A stretch of 64,000 nt of DNA from Polyangia bacterium (GTDB taxonomy: Bacteria; Myxococcota_A; Polyangia; Nannocystales; Nannocystaceae): positions 186,001 to 250,000 of the forward strand of contig JAUIKS010000009.1 in the NCBI GenBank assembly GCA_030430565.1. The letters run 5' to 3'. Positions 48,454-56,506 of the stretch are shown in pieces (the first letter of the stretch is position 1; each line of letters opens with the position of its first letter). A program made the position numbers and the translations under genes. The notes beneath the pieces are model-generated. The model ran no database searches. It had not been told where the DNA came from and saw only the letters and a program-made list of their open reading frames with translations.

Positions 48454-49614
48454 CTAGCCCGCCTCGGGTCCGCGTCGCGGCGGCAGCTCGGTGATAAACC
48501 ACCGCTCGCTCGCCGCGAGGTGCTCGCCCTTGCCGAGGCCTCGGAGGCGGTACACCGACCACACCCGCGGCGCCCGCATCCACGCGTGGAAGTCGGGGCC
48601 CTTCTGTAACATGTATTGAAAGCCAGCTGGACGACCAGGCAGCGTGCGCAGCACGAGCGAGGACGACGCGAGCGGCAGGCCCAGCATGTTGTCTTTAAAC
48701 GCGCGCCCGTAGGTGAAGTACTGCTCGATGTTCGAGAGGTACAGGAGCTGGACCTCGCGCTCGTGCTCGCGCAGCAGCTCGCCGACGCGGCGGACCACGC
48801 CCGCCTGCGTGAAGTCGCCGCGCAGCGTGATCACGCGGCCCCGCAGGTGCAGCGATCGCACCGCGTCGTACTGCGCGGGCGTGTCGAGGTACGAGCGGAC
48901 GTCGAGCTCGGCGTAGCGCCGCGTCAGCACCCGCAGGCGCTTGTGCACCCGCGCTCGCGTGCGCGTGTACAGGGCCTGCAGACGCTCGCGGCGCGCGGGC
49001 GGCTCGCGCTCGAGCTTGGCGAGCAGCGCCAGCGCCTCGTCCGCGCCGGCTTCGGACCACAGCCGCTTGAACGCGTCGACGTCTTGGGCCGCGCGCAGCA
49101 GCGCGCCGTGGATCGCGTGCAGGTCGATCACCTCGCCGTCGAAGTCCACGATGATCATGAGCTCGGGGCGGCTCCAGCCCGCGAGCACGAAATTCTGGTC
49201 GGTGCCGACGCCGACGTGTACGCCCCCGAGCCCGTCGATGTCCGGACGAAACAGGTCGAGCCGGCGCTCGTTCGACACCAGGTAGTGCGTGTCGTTGGTG
49301 ATGCGCTCAGGCGCGGGATCCGAGCTGAGGCCGCGCAGGCTGGACAGGAGCGGGGTGGGCGGTGACGCCTCCGTCGCGGGCGTGGCAGCGGCGCTGACGG
49401 ATCTCGGGCTCGGGCGCTCGGGCGCGGCAGCCCCCGGGCTCGCGACGACCGCGGTCGTCTCGGCTACGTCGGGTGTCGGCGCTCGGTCGCGTTGGATCGG
49501 AGGCGGGGTCGGCCGCGACGTGGGAGCGGACGCGTGCACCGGGTGGCACGCGAGCGCGGCGAAGATCGCCGCGAGCAGGAGCGGGGAGAGTGGACGAGGC
49601 ACCGAGGCGCTCAC
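48454..49614 (-). CDS. Exported protein of an uncharacterised family (LIC_10091-like)
   Basis: A protein of 386 residues with GTG 49614 as start, followed by a signal (PLSPLLLAAIFAALACHPVH, possible lipid Cys) and a Pro/Thr/Ala linker. The globular part starts with ERITNDTHYLVSNERRLDLF and includes GGVHVGVGTDQNFVLAGWSR, LMIIVDFDGEVIDLHAIHGA, and near the end NIEQYFTYGRAFKDNM. This pattern fits a family named after Leptospira LIC_10091; naming is tentative, and the fold suggests a Rossmann-type, methyltransferase-like core (GVGTDQN, DFD). Secreted or envelope-bound. Convergent with the sigma gene, 4 bases apart. Confidence 0.6.
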   Translation of the reverse strand: MSASVPRPLSPLLLAAIFAALACHPVHASAPTSRPTPPPIQRDRAPTPDVAETTAVVASPGAAAPERPSPRSVSAAATPATEASPPTPLLSSLRGLSSDPAPERITNDTHYLVSNERRLDLFRPDIDGLGGVHVGVGTDQNFVLAGWSRPELMIIVDFDGEVIDLHAIHGALLRAAQDVDAFKRLWSEAGADEALALLAKLEREPPARRERLQALYTRTRARVHKRLRVLTRRYAELDVRSYLDTPAQYDAVRSLHLRGRVITLRGDFTQAGVVRRVGELLREHEREVQLLYLSNIEQYFTYGRAFKDNMLGLPLASSSLVLRTLPGRPAGFQYMLQKGPDFHAWMRAPRVWSVYRLRGLGKGEHLAASERWFITELPPRRGPEAG

Positions 49615-50231
49615 GCGCCTCGTCGCCCAGTTATTCCGCGGCGCGAGGAGTCGTCGCGAGCGCGCCTCGAGCACGGCGCGTGGCGTCGCCGCGAACGCGC
49701 CTCGAGCACAGCACGGTCAGGCCGCGCGCTGCGTGCCCGCGCGGACTCGAGGCGGGGGCCGGGCTGCGCGGTGGAGGGCGGGATGCCGCGCTTGCCTCGC
49801 CCGGGAGCGCGGTCGGGGCGGGGCGGGTGCCGACTTGCTCAGGGAGGGCGAGCGGGGCATCCACCCCGGAGCCCGCTCCGACCGACTGCGCGCGGGCTCG
49901 TCACGGCGGCGTCATCGTCGTGGGATCTCGGTGGCGCGCGACGAGTACGCTTCAGGTCGCGCACGAGCGCGAGCGCGTGCGCATCTCTTGGCGCTATCGG
50001 GGCGGGTCGCGCCACGCGGGCCGACGAGCCGCTCGCCGGCCTGTCGGCCGACGCCGACCACGCCGGCCGCGGAGACGGAGTCGGAGGTCGGAGCGCCGCC
50101 AGCAAAGTGAGGTCAAGGTCTCATGGAGGTGACGCGGCGATGAAAGCGGCGGGGGGGCTCGACGGCCGCGGGTCCTGTAGACGGGCGAGTCGGCTGGCTG
50201 TGGCGCGGAGACCTTTAATGTACATTGGGAC
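49615..50231. other. Intergenic region with a 20-bp direct repeat
   Basis: About 617 bp between divergent genes. Open frames here are arginine/alanine shadows of GC-rich DNA. A 20-bp sequence, CGCGAGCGCGCCTCGAGCAC (49655-49674), recurs with one mismatch at 49690-49709. The last part before 50232 is AT-richer and should hold the promoter of the next gene. Confidence 0.55.
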
Positions 50232-51827
50232 ATGTTTAAAAACATCCAGAGTGGGGCGTTGATCGGCGTCATCGCGATTATCGGCGCGACGACGGGCTGC
50301 GGCGACGACGGCGTCGGGTCGACCTCGGACACCGAGACCGAGACCGGGACGAGCGAGGGGCCGTCGACGACGACGAGCGGCACGTCCACAGGGACGCCCG
50401 ACACGACGATGGGGCCAGGCGGCTCCGACTCGGAGGCGATGACCGGAACGACGGAGGAGCCCGGGACCTCGACCACGACCGAAGGCGAGACGACCGGCGT
50501 CCCGACGACCACCGAGAGTTCCGCGACCTCGGGGACGACGGGCGAGCCGGCGGTCTGCGGCGACGGCGTCGTCGAGGGCGACGAGGTCTGCGACGACGGC
50601 AACGACGACGATACGGACGACTGCCTCTCGAGCTGCGAGGCGGCCTCCTGCGGCGACGGCATCGTCTGGACAGACAACGAGGAGTGCGACGACGGCAACG
50701 ACGACGACACCGACGAGTGCCCCGCGAGCTGTATGGCGCCGGTCTGCGGTGACGGCTACGTCTGGGCGGACAACGAGGAGTGTGACGGCGGCGGCGAGGT
50801 CGACGTCTGCGACGACGACTGCACCGCGGTCGAGTGCGGCGACATGAACGTCAACGAGGCCGCCGGCGAGACCTGCGACGACGGCAACGACGACAACACG
50901 GATGACTGCGTGGACAGCTGCGTCGCGGCGACCTGCGGCGACGGCTACGTCTGGGCGGACAACGAGCAGTGTGACGACGGCAACCTCGAGCCGGGTGACG
51001 GCTGCGACGAGAACTGCGTCGCCGAGTACTGCGACTGGGATGTCGAGAACCTGCCGCTGCCCGTGAACGTCCACCCGAACAACTTCTACGGCGACGTCGC
51101 CTGGGACGCGGACTGCAACCTGCTCGTCGGCGGCAGCTTTAACGACGGCCTGTTCAGCGTCAGCGGGTCCGACGGCGCGGTGACGCAGCTCGTCAACGCC
51201 TTCGGCGTGGGCTCGATCAACGGCATCGCCTACCGGACGCAGGACGACCTGATCTACGTGTCCACCGACAACCCTGACGAGCTGCACACGGTCGACGGGA
51301 ACAACGCGACCGTGCAGGTCGCGACCTGGCCCACGACCGTGAACGCGATCGCGGTCGCCCCCGACGCCTTCGGCAGCTACGGCGGGCAGATCGTCGGCGT
51401 CACGACCTCGGGCACCGTGATCGCCTACAACCCCGCGGATCAGCAGATCTCGACGATCGGGACGAGCGCGGGGATCATCAGCGCGCTCGCGTTCTCGGCC
51501 GACGGCGCGACGCTCTACGTCGCGAACCAGGGCAACGGGCGGATCGACGCGATGGACTCGGACGGCAACTTCACGCAGTTCTACACGGGGCTCTCGCAGC
51601 CCGACGGGGTCGCGCTCGACACCGACGGCACGCGGATGTTCGTCGCGCACTTCGGCGGCGGCGCGCGGATCGACGAGATCAGCATCCCGGACGCGACGTT
51701 GACCCCGGGTCCGAACGTGACGCTCGACGGCGGGTACTACGTCTCGGGCCTGATCGTCGACGGCAGCGACGACGTGCTCTACAAGACCTCGACCGGGGGG
51801 CAGGCGCAGATCAACGTGCTGCCGTAG
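50232..51827 (+). CDS. Lipoprotein with DUF4215-type cysteine repeats and a beta-propeller
   Basis: A 531-residue exported protein. The signal peptide ends in TTGC (lipid Cys 23); a Thr/Ser/Gly linker runs to about 110. Then five or more copies of the myxobacterial Asp/Cys repeat (CGDGVVEGDEVCDDGNDDD type, about 112-275), which fit DUF4215 and may bind calcium. Residues about 285-530 form NHL/propeller-like strands (AYRTQDDLIYVSTDNPDELH, ALAFSADGATLYVANQGNG, GVALDTDGTRMFVAHFGGG). Probably a surface adhesion or binding protein. ATG 50232 lies within an AT-rich inverted repeat. Confidence 0.85.
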   Translation: MFKNIQSGALIGVIAIIGATTGCGDDGVGSTSDTETETGTSEGPSTTTSGTSTGTPDTTMGPGGSDSEAMTGTTEEPGTSTTTEGETTGVPTTTESSATSGTTGEPAVCGDGVVEGDEVCDDGNDDDTDDCLSSCEAASCGDGIVWTDNEECDDGNDDDTDECPASCMAPVCGDGYVWADNEECDGGGEVDVCDDDCTAVECGDMNVNEAAGETCDDGNDDNTDDCVDSCVAATCGDGYVWADNEQCDDGNLEPGDGCDENCVAEYCDWDVENLPLPVNVHPNNFYGDVAWDADCNLLVGGSFNDGLFSVSGSDGAVTQLVNAFGVGSINGIAYRTQDDLIYVSTDNPDELHTVDGNNATVQVATWPTTVNAIAVAPDAFGSYGGQIVGVTTSGTVIAYNPADQQISTIGTSAGIISALAFSADGATLYVANQGNGRIDAMDSDGNFTQFYTGLSQPDGVALDTDGTRMFVAHFGGGARIDEISIPDATLTPGPNVTLDGGYYVSGLIVDGSDDVLYKTSTGGQAQINVLP

Positions 51828-51845
51828 TCGCGAGGCGACACCCTC

Positions 51846-52043
51846 ACTCGCGCGCGCGCCCAGGCCTCGACCTCGGCGCGTCGCGTGTCGAAGCCCGCGC
51901 CCAGCGACCCGTAGCCCGCGCTCGCCGCCCGCGCGCGCGGGGTCTTTGTCGCCCGCTGCCCACAGCGCGCGCGCGAGGGCGAAGCGCGTGTAGCTCAGCT
52001 CGTAGCCGGAGACCTCGGCGCCGTCGCGCTCGCGCAGCACCAT
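51846..52043 (-). pseudogene. Frameshifted C-terminal fragment of a TPR-containing kinase
   Basis: On the minus strand one frame gives SGYELSYTRFALARALWAAG followed by DKDPA, and a shifted frame continues ASAGYGSLGAGFDTRRAEVE then AW near 51,846. Together they match the closing repeat of large myxobacterial kinase/TPR proteins. The frameshift and the missing upstream 90 percent or more show decay. Confidence 0.6.
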
Positions 52044-52064
52044 ATAAAAACGACATCCGGAGCC

Positions 52065-53540
52065 TCAAGTCGAAGCTGCGACGCGGAGCGGAGGCGGGGC
52101 TGCCCGTGGCGCTCGCGTCTTTGCTTGCTCGATCCCCTTCGTCTTGCGGAACTCCTCCGCCTCCGCGAGCTCGGTGAATTCGATTTGGCCGTGCAGTCGC
52201 GTCACGGCGTCCTCGATCTCGCGGAGGGAGACGTCGAAGAACTCCTTCCTACGGTTGACCTTATTGACGCGCCGCTCATCGAATTCCATGTGAAGGCTGT
52301 TCTCGAGGGAGGGCGCGTCATCCGCGTAGATCATCGCATGAACATCGAAGGCGAACGGAACGGACGCGTCCCCCAACTCGCGAACCCGATCGTTGGGGTC
52401 CAGACGCCGAGTCATACCGATCTTGAACACGTTGGGGCCGAACGAGCCTATGTTCGAGATCACGTAGACATGTCCTGATCGCGTCAGTTGCGCACGGGAG
52501 ATCGCGCGCGCTCGATTCTGCTCGGCCTCCGCGAGCTTCTTCTCGAGATCCGCGAGCTTCGCCTCCATCCGTGCGTGCTTCTTCCCGGTCGCGTCCTTGA
52601 TCTCGGAGCGCGCCTTCTCGAGCGCCTTCCGAAATCGAGCCTCTTCTTTCTCCGCGTCTCGCTGCACCTTCTCCATCTCCGCGGTCGCTCGCTGCTCCTC
52701 GCGCATCTGCTCCTTGATTCGCCGCTGCTCCTCTCGCTCACGCTGCTTCTTCTCGCGGAACTCGTGGCTCAAGAACAACTCGTTGAGCTTCAGTTGGAGA
52801 TAGGTGTCGGTAATATGGCAGTGGTTGATCTCGTTCATCTTGTTGATGCGCTCAAACGATTTTCGAATTCGGTTCTCGAGCGCATCGACGTTGTTGTATC
52901 GAACCTTAGAGACAGCAGCGTCGCATTCGCCATTAAACGCACGAAGCATCAACTTGATGTTGTCTCGCGCCATCTTTCTGCCCTTGGCTGCGCTACCGCC
53001 GACAGTCCACGACGTCGTACAGATCGCCGCTGTCTTCTGTTTGACCATCGCCTTCTGTTGACCGTGGATGTCATCAAGCCGCTGTTTGTAGAGTTCAGAG
53101 GACTCGAAGTCGTATCTCGGCGCGTAGAGGCCGTGATCCTGAAACATCCGCTCTTCATCAAGCTGCTCGACCTCAAGGCGCAGGCGGGTCAATTCGTCTG
53201 CTAGGCGCACTTGCTCCTGACGGGCGCTTTCTTGTTCGCGCTTCGCACGCTCACGGCTCGCGTCAATAACCTCGCGTAGCTTGTTCTGCTCACTTTCCAA
53301 ATCGATGATGCCGCTGTAGCGATCATTTACGCCCCGTAGTTGAGCGAGTTCATGCTCAAGTTTTCTAGACTGGTTTCTTAGTTGTTCGGACTCTTGCTTG
53401 CTCCTGTTCGATTCTTGCCTGAGCTGCTCGGATGTTTGTCCGAGTTGAGCGGATTTGCGACTCTCCTTGAACAATGCGAAGGAGAGAACGCCGAGCACAA
53501 CCCCGAGAATGACGAGCAATATTAAGACGACTGGATTCAC
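52065..53540 (-). CDS. Membrane-anchored DUF4041/T5orf172 (GIY-YIG-like) protein
   Basis: A protein of about 491 residues from GTG 53540. It has one N-terminal helix (VVLILLVILGVVLGVLSFALF), a long coiled coil, the DUF4041 core (RYDFESSELYKQRLDDIHGQ, KTAAICTTSWTVGGSAAKGRKM, NGECDAAVSKVRYNN), a second coiled coil and a T5orf172/GIY-YIG-like domain (GHVYVISNIGSFGPNVFKIG, MTRRLDPNDRVRELG, HMEFDERRVNK, EFFDV). Proteins of this build are common in phages and mobile elements; nuclease activity is possible but unshown. GC is visibly lower than in flanking genes, a sign of transfer. It sits next to the recombinase fragment at the right end of the island. Confidence 0.85.
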   Translation of the reverse strand: MNPVVLILLVILGVVLGVLSFALFKESRKSAQLGQTSEQLRQESNRSKQESEQLRNQSRKLEHELAQLRGVNDRYSGIIDLESEQNKLREVIDASRERAKREQESARQEQVRLADELTRLRLEVEQLDEERMFQDHGLYAPRYDFESSELYKQRLDDIHGQQKAMVKQKTAAICTTSWTVGGSAAKGRKMARDNIKLMLRAFNGECDAAVSKVRYNNVDALENRIRKSFERINKMNEINHCHITDTYLQLKLNELFLSHEFREKKQREREEQRRIKEQMREEQRATAEMEKVQRDAEKEEARFRKALEKARSEIKDATGKKHARMEAKLADLEKKLAEAEQNRARAISRAQLTRSGHVYVISNIGSFGPNVFKIGMTRRLDPNDRVRELGDASVPFAFDVHAMIYADDAPSLENSLHMEFDERRVNKVNRRKEFFDVSLREIEDAVTRLHGQIEFTELAEAEEFRKTKGIEQAKTRAPRAAPPPLRVAAST

Positions 53541-53704
53541 TCGATAATGATTACAGTTGAGCTGGCGTGATCGCAATTGCTGTAGCGGCGAGAACTCTGG
53601 ATGTATCACCGGCAGTCGTGGATTGGCGAGAGAGCGGAATTGAGAAAGGCGGCGTAACCTTCCTCGTCAAGGTGGGACTCGAGCCCACGCTTGACAAATA
53701 CTGA

Positions 53705-53956
53705 GCGTCGCGCTGGACGCGCGGGCTCGAGGTGAAGGGGCCGCATGTCCTTGGCCACACCTTTTGTTCGCACCTCGCTATGCGGGGGACGCCGCAGAAG
53801 GTGATCCAGGAGCTGGCGGGCCACGCCCACGGCTCGACGACCGAGGTCTACATGCACCTCGCGCCCCACGCGCTTCGGGACGCGATCAAGAATCTCCGAT
53901 CAGATTCTTGGCACAACACGGGCACAGCGTTGCCCTCCGAAGCGCAACCCGAGTAA
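53705..53956 (+). pseudogene. C-terminal fragment of a tyrosine recombinase (integrase)
   Basis: The open frame ends at a TAA and contains KGPHVLGHTFCSHLAMRGTP and then IQELAGHAHGSTTEVYMHL, the box II region of phage-type integrases: the HxxR motif, GH, and the catalytic Tyr in VYMHL. The HxxR Arg is Gly here (HVLGH), and the first two thirds of the enzyme is missing. It cannot be active. It lies 32 bases left of the right attachment repeat. Confidence 0.8.
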
Positions 53957-53966
53957 AAACAGTAGC

Positions 53967-54836
53967 TTAGCTTGAGGACGCCGGTTCGCTCAGGAAGTCG
54001 GCGGCGCCGGCCTCGATGCAGCGCGCGACCTGCTCCCCGTCCTGTACCGACGAGATGATCAGCACCGGGATCTCGTTGAGTCGATCGGAGCTCTTGATGC
54101 GCTTGAGGACCTCGAAGCCGTCGACGCCGGGCATCACGAGATCGAGCAGCACGACGTCGAAGTGGGGGTCGCGCTCGAGCAGCTCCAGGGCCTGTCCTCC
54201 GTCGACGCACTGCGTCGCCTCGTGTCCGAGGTGCAGGAGGTGGCGGCGGAGGATCGCGCGGTTGACCGAGGAGTCGTCGACGATCATGACGCGGCCTGGT
54301 CCGACCGCGAGCGCCTCCTCGCCGCCTTGGAACACGCCGCTCTCGGAATTCATGATGCTCGTGAGGCGGGATGAGGAGCTCGCGTTGGTCGTGCCGCTCG
54401 CGACGCTTATGGACGCGCTCATGGACGCGCTCGCCGAGTCGTCGGCCGCGACTTGTTCGCGGGGCGCCTCGATCGTCGCGAGCGCGCGCTCGTCGTGCGT
54501 TGACTCGTCGGCGATGGCGGAGGCGCGCGCGTGCAGCTCGCGGACGAGGCGCGACGTGGCGCGGACCCCGACGAGCACGACCGTCGCGCCGAGCAGGACC
54601 ACGACGCCGACGGCGAGGTTGATCGCGTCGGAGCTGAGCTCTCCGAGCAGCACGAGGGGGAGCGTGACGAGGCTGATGAGCGCGGCGGCGAGGACGACCC
54701 CGCGAAGCCGCCCAGGATCGCTCGCTCGCCCGCCGCCGACGCGCTGAATGACGCGCAGCAGCTCGATGGCGGCTCCCGTGATCAACCCTACCCCGAGGGT
54801 GATGAACAGGCTCGCCAGCAGCGTTGTCGTGGTCAC
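53967..54836 (-). pseudogene. 5' half of a split response-regulator/adenylyl-cyclase gene
   Basis: The open frame gives 289 residues: three N-terminal helices (1-110), a linker, and a receiver domain with the acidic pair (MIVDDSSVN), phosphoacceptor Asp (VVLLDLVMPGVDG), the hydroxyl strand (LIISSVQDG), and then GAADFLSEPASSS and a stop. After ADFLS the expected KPF and the output domain are absent; the sequence runs into island DNA at the 16-bp repeat. The missing part is at 30,985-31,764. Such truncated receivers lack the essential Lys and are unlikely to signal. Upstream 54,837-55,094 is noncoding. Confidence 0.8.
53988..54003. repeat. Right attachment-site-like direct repeat (16 bp)
   Basis: GCTCAGGAAGTCGGCG, identical to 31,765-31,780 and in the same orientation. 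On the minus strand it encodes ADFLS in the receiver half of the split gene. The recombinase fragment lies immediately to its left. Confidence 0.8.
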
Positions 54837-55094
54837 GGCGGGTTCCAGGGCGTGCGTCGAGGGGTGTCGCTCAGCGGCGACAGTGCTTGCTTATTATGCC
54901 GTCTCGAGACCTCAGCAGGGCGCTCGCACGCGATATTTCAGCGAATTACGGGCGCGGCTCGTGGTGAGCTGTAGCCACTGGTTGCGTGCGTGCACAGTGT
55001 AACATGTGTTTAAGGACATGTCAGACTGTATGCGTCGATGTCGGCGCGACTCGACGATCGAGGCGGCTGTCCGAGCGGCTCCCGCGGCTTGTGC

Positions 55095-56306
55095 CTAGCG
55101 GCGGCGGCGACGGCAGAGCGCGAGGAGCAGCGCGAGCGCGAGGGTCCGCGCGCCGGGTCGCCGCTGACCTTCGACGGCGCAGCCCTCGTCGGCGTCGCCG
55201 CCTCCCTCGGTGCCGCCCTCGGTGTCGGTGTCGCCGGAGTCCGTGTCGGCGCTCGGGGGCGGGTCGCTGCCCTCGGGGAGGATTTCGAAGCGAACGGTAT
55301 CTTCGGCCAGGTTGCCGCCCTCGTCCGCGATCTCGACGCGCAGCTCATAGGCGCCGGAGGGCGGGTTGTCGAGGTTGAGCGAGAGGATGCTGCTCTCGTC
55401 TTCGAAGATCTGCGTGTTCCCCTGAAAGATGCGGATCGTGTAGCGCTGGGGGTCGTAGTCGTCGTCGATCTCGCCGGTCAGCGGGATCGTGACGGGGAGC
55501 ACGTGCACGGAGTCCTGCGCGGGGCTGGTGATGGTCAGCGTGGGCGCGGAGACGTCGGGGACGGGGCCGCCGAACAGGTAGAGCATCTCTTGCCAGCTGT
55601 TTTGGTAGCCGGGGTCGCAGAACAGGGTGTGGACTTGGTTGCAGGCGCCCGAGGTTTCGTCGAGGTCGGTGTTGGCGACGATCTTGTGACACTCGTCGGT
55701 GAACGACTGGTTGAGCGAGGTCTTGAAGGGGTTGAGCGTGTCGGCCTTGGAGTCGACGTGCTCGAGCCCCCAGGTGTGCGCGGCCTCCTGCAGCACGATG
55801 GTCGCGCCGCCGAGCGGCGAGACGTAGCCCTGCGAGAACGAGGTGTCGCCGGGGCGGATGTCGCCGCAGTCGATGTAGGGCGCGATCCCGGCGAAGGATT
55901 GATCGCCGAGGTCGCCGTAGAGGACCATGGAGTAGTCGACGTCGTCGGGCGGCCGGTCGAGCACGACGCGGACCCCGAACTCGGCGACGTCGCGGCGGGT
56001 GGCGTCGAGGATCGAGAAGCGCTGTGCGTCGGTGCCGGTGAACGGTCCGATGTAGCCGTCGAAGAGGTCGGCGAGGGTGCTGCAGTCGCGCCGCGCGTCG
56101 TTGCCACAGCCCTTGCGCAGCACGGCGCCGTCGAAGTTGATGAATAACGTCGTCGGGGTGCCCGGCGCGCGGGCGGCCGCGCGTTCACCATCGGCCTGGA
56201 GGACCGGCAGGGGCGGCGTCGCGCTCGGCAGCGCGGCGTCGGGGTCTTCGCCCGGGACGACCAGCAGCTGGGCGATGGCGAGCGCGGAGACGAGAGACGC
56301 GTTCAC
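55095..56306 (-). CDS. Exported metallopeptidase-like protein with MYXO-CTERM tail
   Basis: A 403-residue secreted protein. The signal is short (MNASLVSALAIAQLLVVPG). Residues about 50-250 resemble a metzincin-type peptidase: FINFDGAVLRKGC, GVRVVLDRPP, then VLQEAAHTWGLEH. The expected zinc motif HExxHxxGxxH has Gln 173 in place of the first His, with His 177 and His 183 kept, so zinc binding is doubtful. A beta-sandwich follows (LTITSPAQDSVHVLPVTIPL...GAYELRVEIADEGGN). The acidic Thr/Glu/Gly linker, GCAV, a hydrophobic run and a final RRRRR fit the MYXO-CTERM sorting tail. It is expected at the cell surface or released. Confidence 0.82.
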   Translation of the reverse strand: MNASLVSALAIAQLLVVPGEDPDAALPSATPPLPVLQADGERAAARAPGTPTTLFINFDGAVLRKGCGNDARRDCSTLADLFDGYIGPFTGTDAQRFSILDATRRDVAEFGVRVVLDRPPDDVDYSMVLYGDLGDQSFAGIAPYIDCGDIRPGDTSFSQGYVSPLGGATIVLQEAAHTWGLEHVDSKADTLNPFKTSLNQSFTDECHKIVANTDLDETSGACNQVHTLFCDPGYQNSWQEMLYLFGGPVPDVSAPTLTITSPAQDSVHVLPVTIPLTGEIDDDYDPQRYTIRIFQGNTQIFEDESSILSLNLDNPPSGAYELRVEIADEGGNLAEDTVRFEILPEGSDPPPSADTDSGDTDTEGGTEGGGDADEGCAVEGQRRPGARTLALALLLALCRRRRR

Positions 56307-56410
56307 GGCTTCAGGGTAGGGGACGCGGGGCGGCGCGTCTACGGATCGCCGCGTCGCGGGGATGACTCAGGCGCGCGCTCGGTCGCGCTCGCTTGCGAGC
56401 ACAGACGGCG

Positions 56411-56442
56411 AGAGGCGAGGCCGCTGGCGCGGACTCGCCTCT
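56411..56442 (-). repeat. Inverted repeat downstream of the permease gene
   Basis: AGAGGCGAG (56411-56419) pairs with CTCGCCTCT (56434-56442), loop 14 bases. A further palindrome GCTCGCTTGCGAGC is at 56387-56400. With the hairpin at 56461 three structures follow one another in this 200-bp gap. Confidence 0.55.
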
Positions 56443-56460
56443 GTTCACCTAGGGTAGGGT

Positions 56461-56500
56461 CCTGAGCCGTCGCTATACCGACATGGCGCGACGGCTCAGG
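56461..56500 (-). terminator. Terminator hairpin of the orphan ABC permease gene
   Basis: CCTGAGCCGTCGC (56461-56473) and GCGACGGCTCAGG (56488-56500) form a perfect 13-bp stem, 14-base loop, 6 bases past the stop codon at 56507. No T run. Confidence 0.6.
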
Positions 56501-56506
56501 CGCGAC

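Larger units (their letters stand above)
31765..54003. mobile_element. Genomic island inserted in a receiver/cyclase gene
   Basis: A 22,223-bp unit (one repeat copy plus insert) separates the two halves of one minus-strand gene. Evidence: the halves are collinear, each breaks in the same 16-bp direct repeat, joining them across one copy keeps the frame (283 plus 260 codons including stop), and a tyrosine-recombinase fragment lies next to the right repeat. The cargo is mostly typical myxobacterial genes of high GC; the DUF4041 gene near the right end is visibly lower in GC. The recombinase is broken, so the island is probably fixed unless helped in trans. Confidence 0.75.

Noticed and set aside
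49289..50262. Several overlapping plus-strand open frames between 49.3 and 50.3 kb
   Set aside because: Arg/Ala-rich in all frames without domain or ribosome site; part lies opposite the exported protein gene and the rest in the intergenic region.
53660..53705. tRNA-like sequence (GTGGGACTCGAGCCCAC) near the right end of the island as an integration target
   Set aside because: No cloverleaf could be built around it, and the direct repeats point to the receiver gene as the target.
30985..54836. Explanation of the split gene by inversion
   Set aside because: Both halves are on the same strand, in the correct order, with direct (not inverted) repeats at the breaks, which fits insertion and not inversion.
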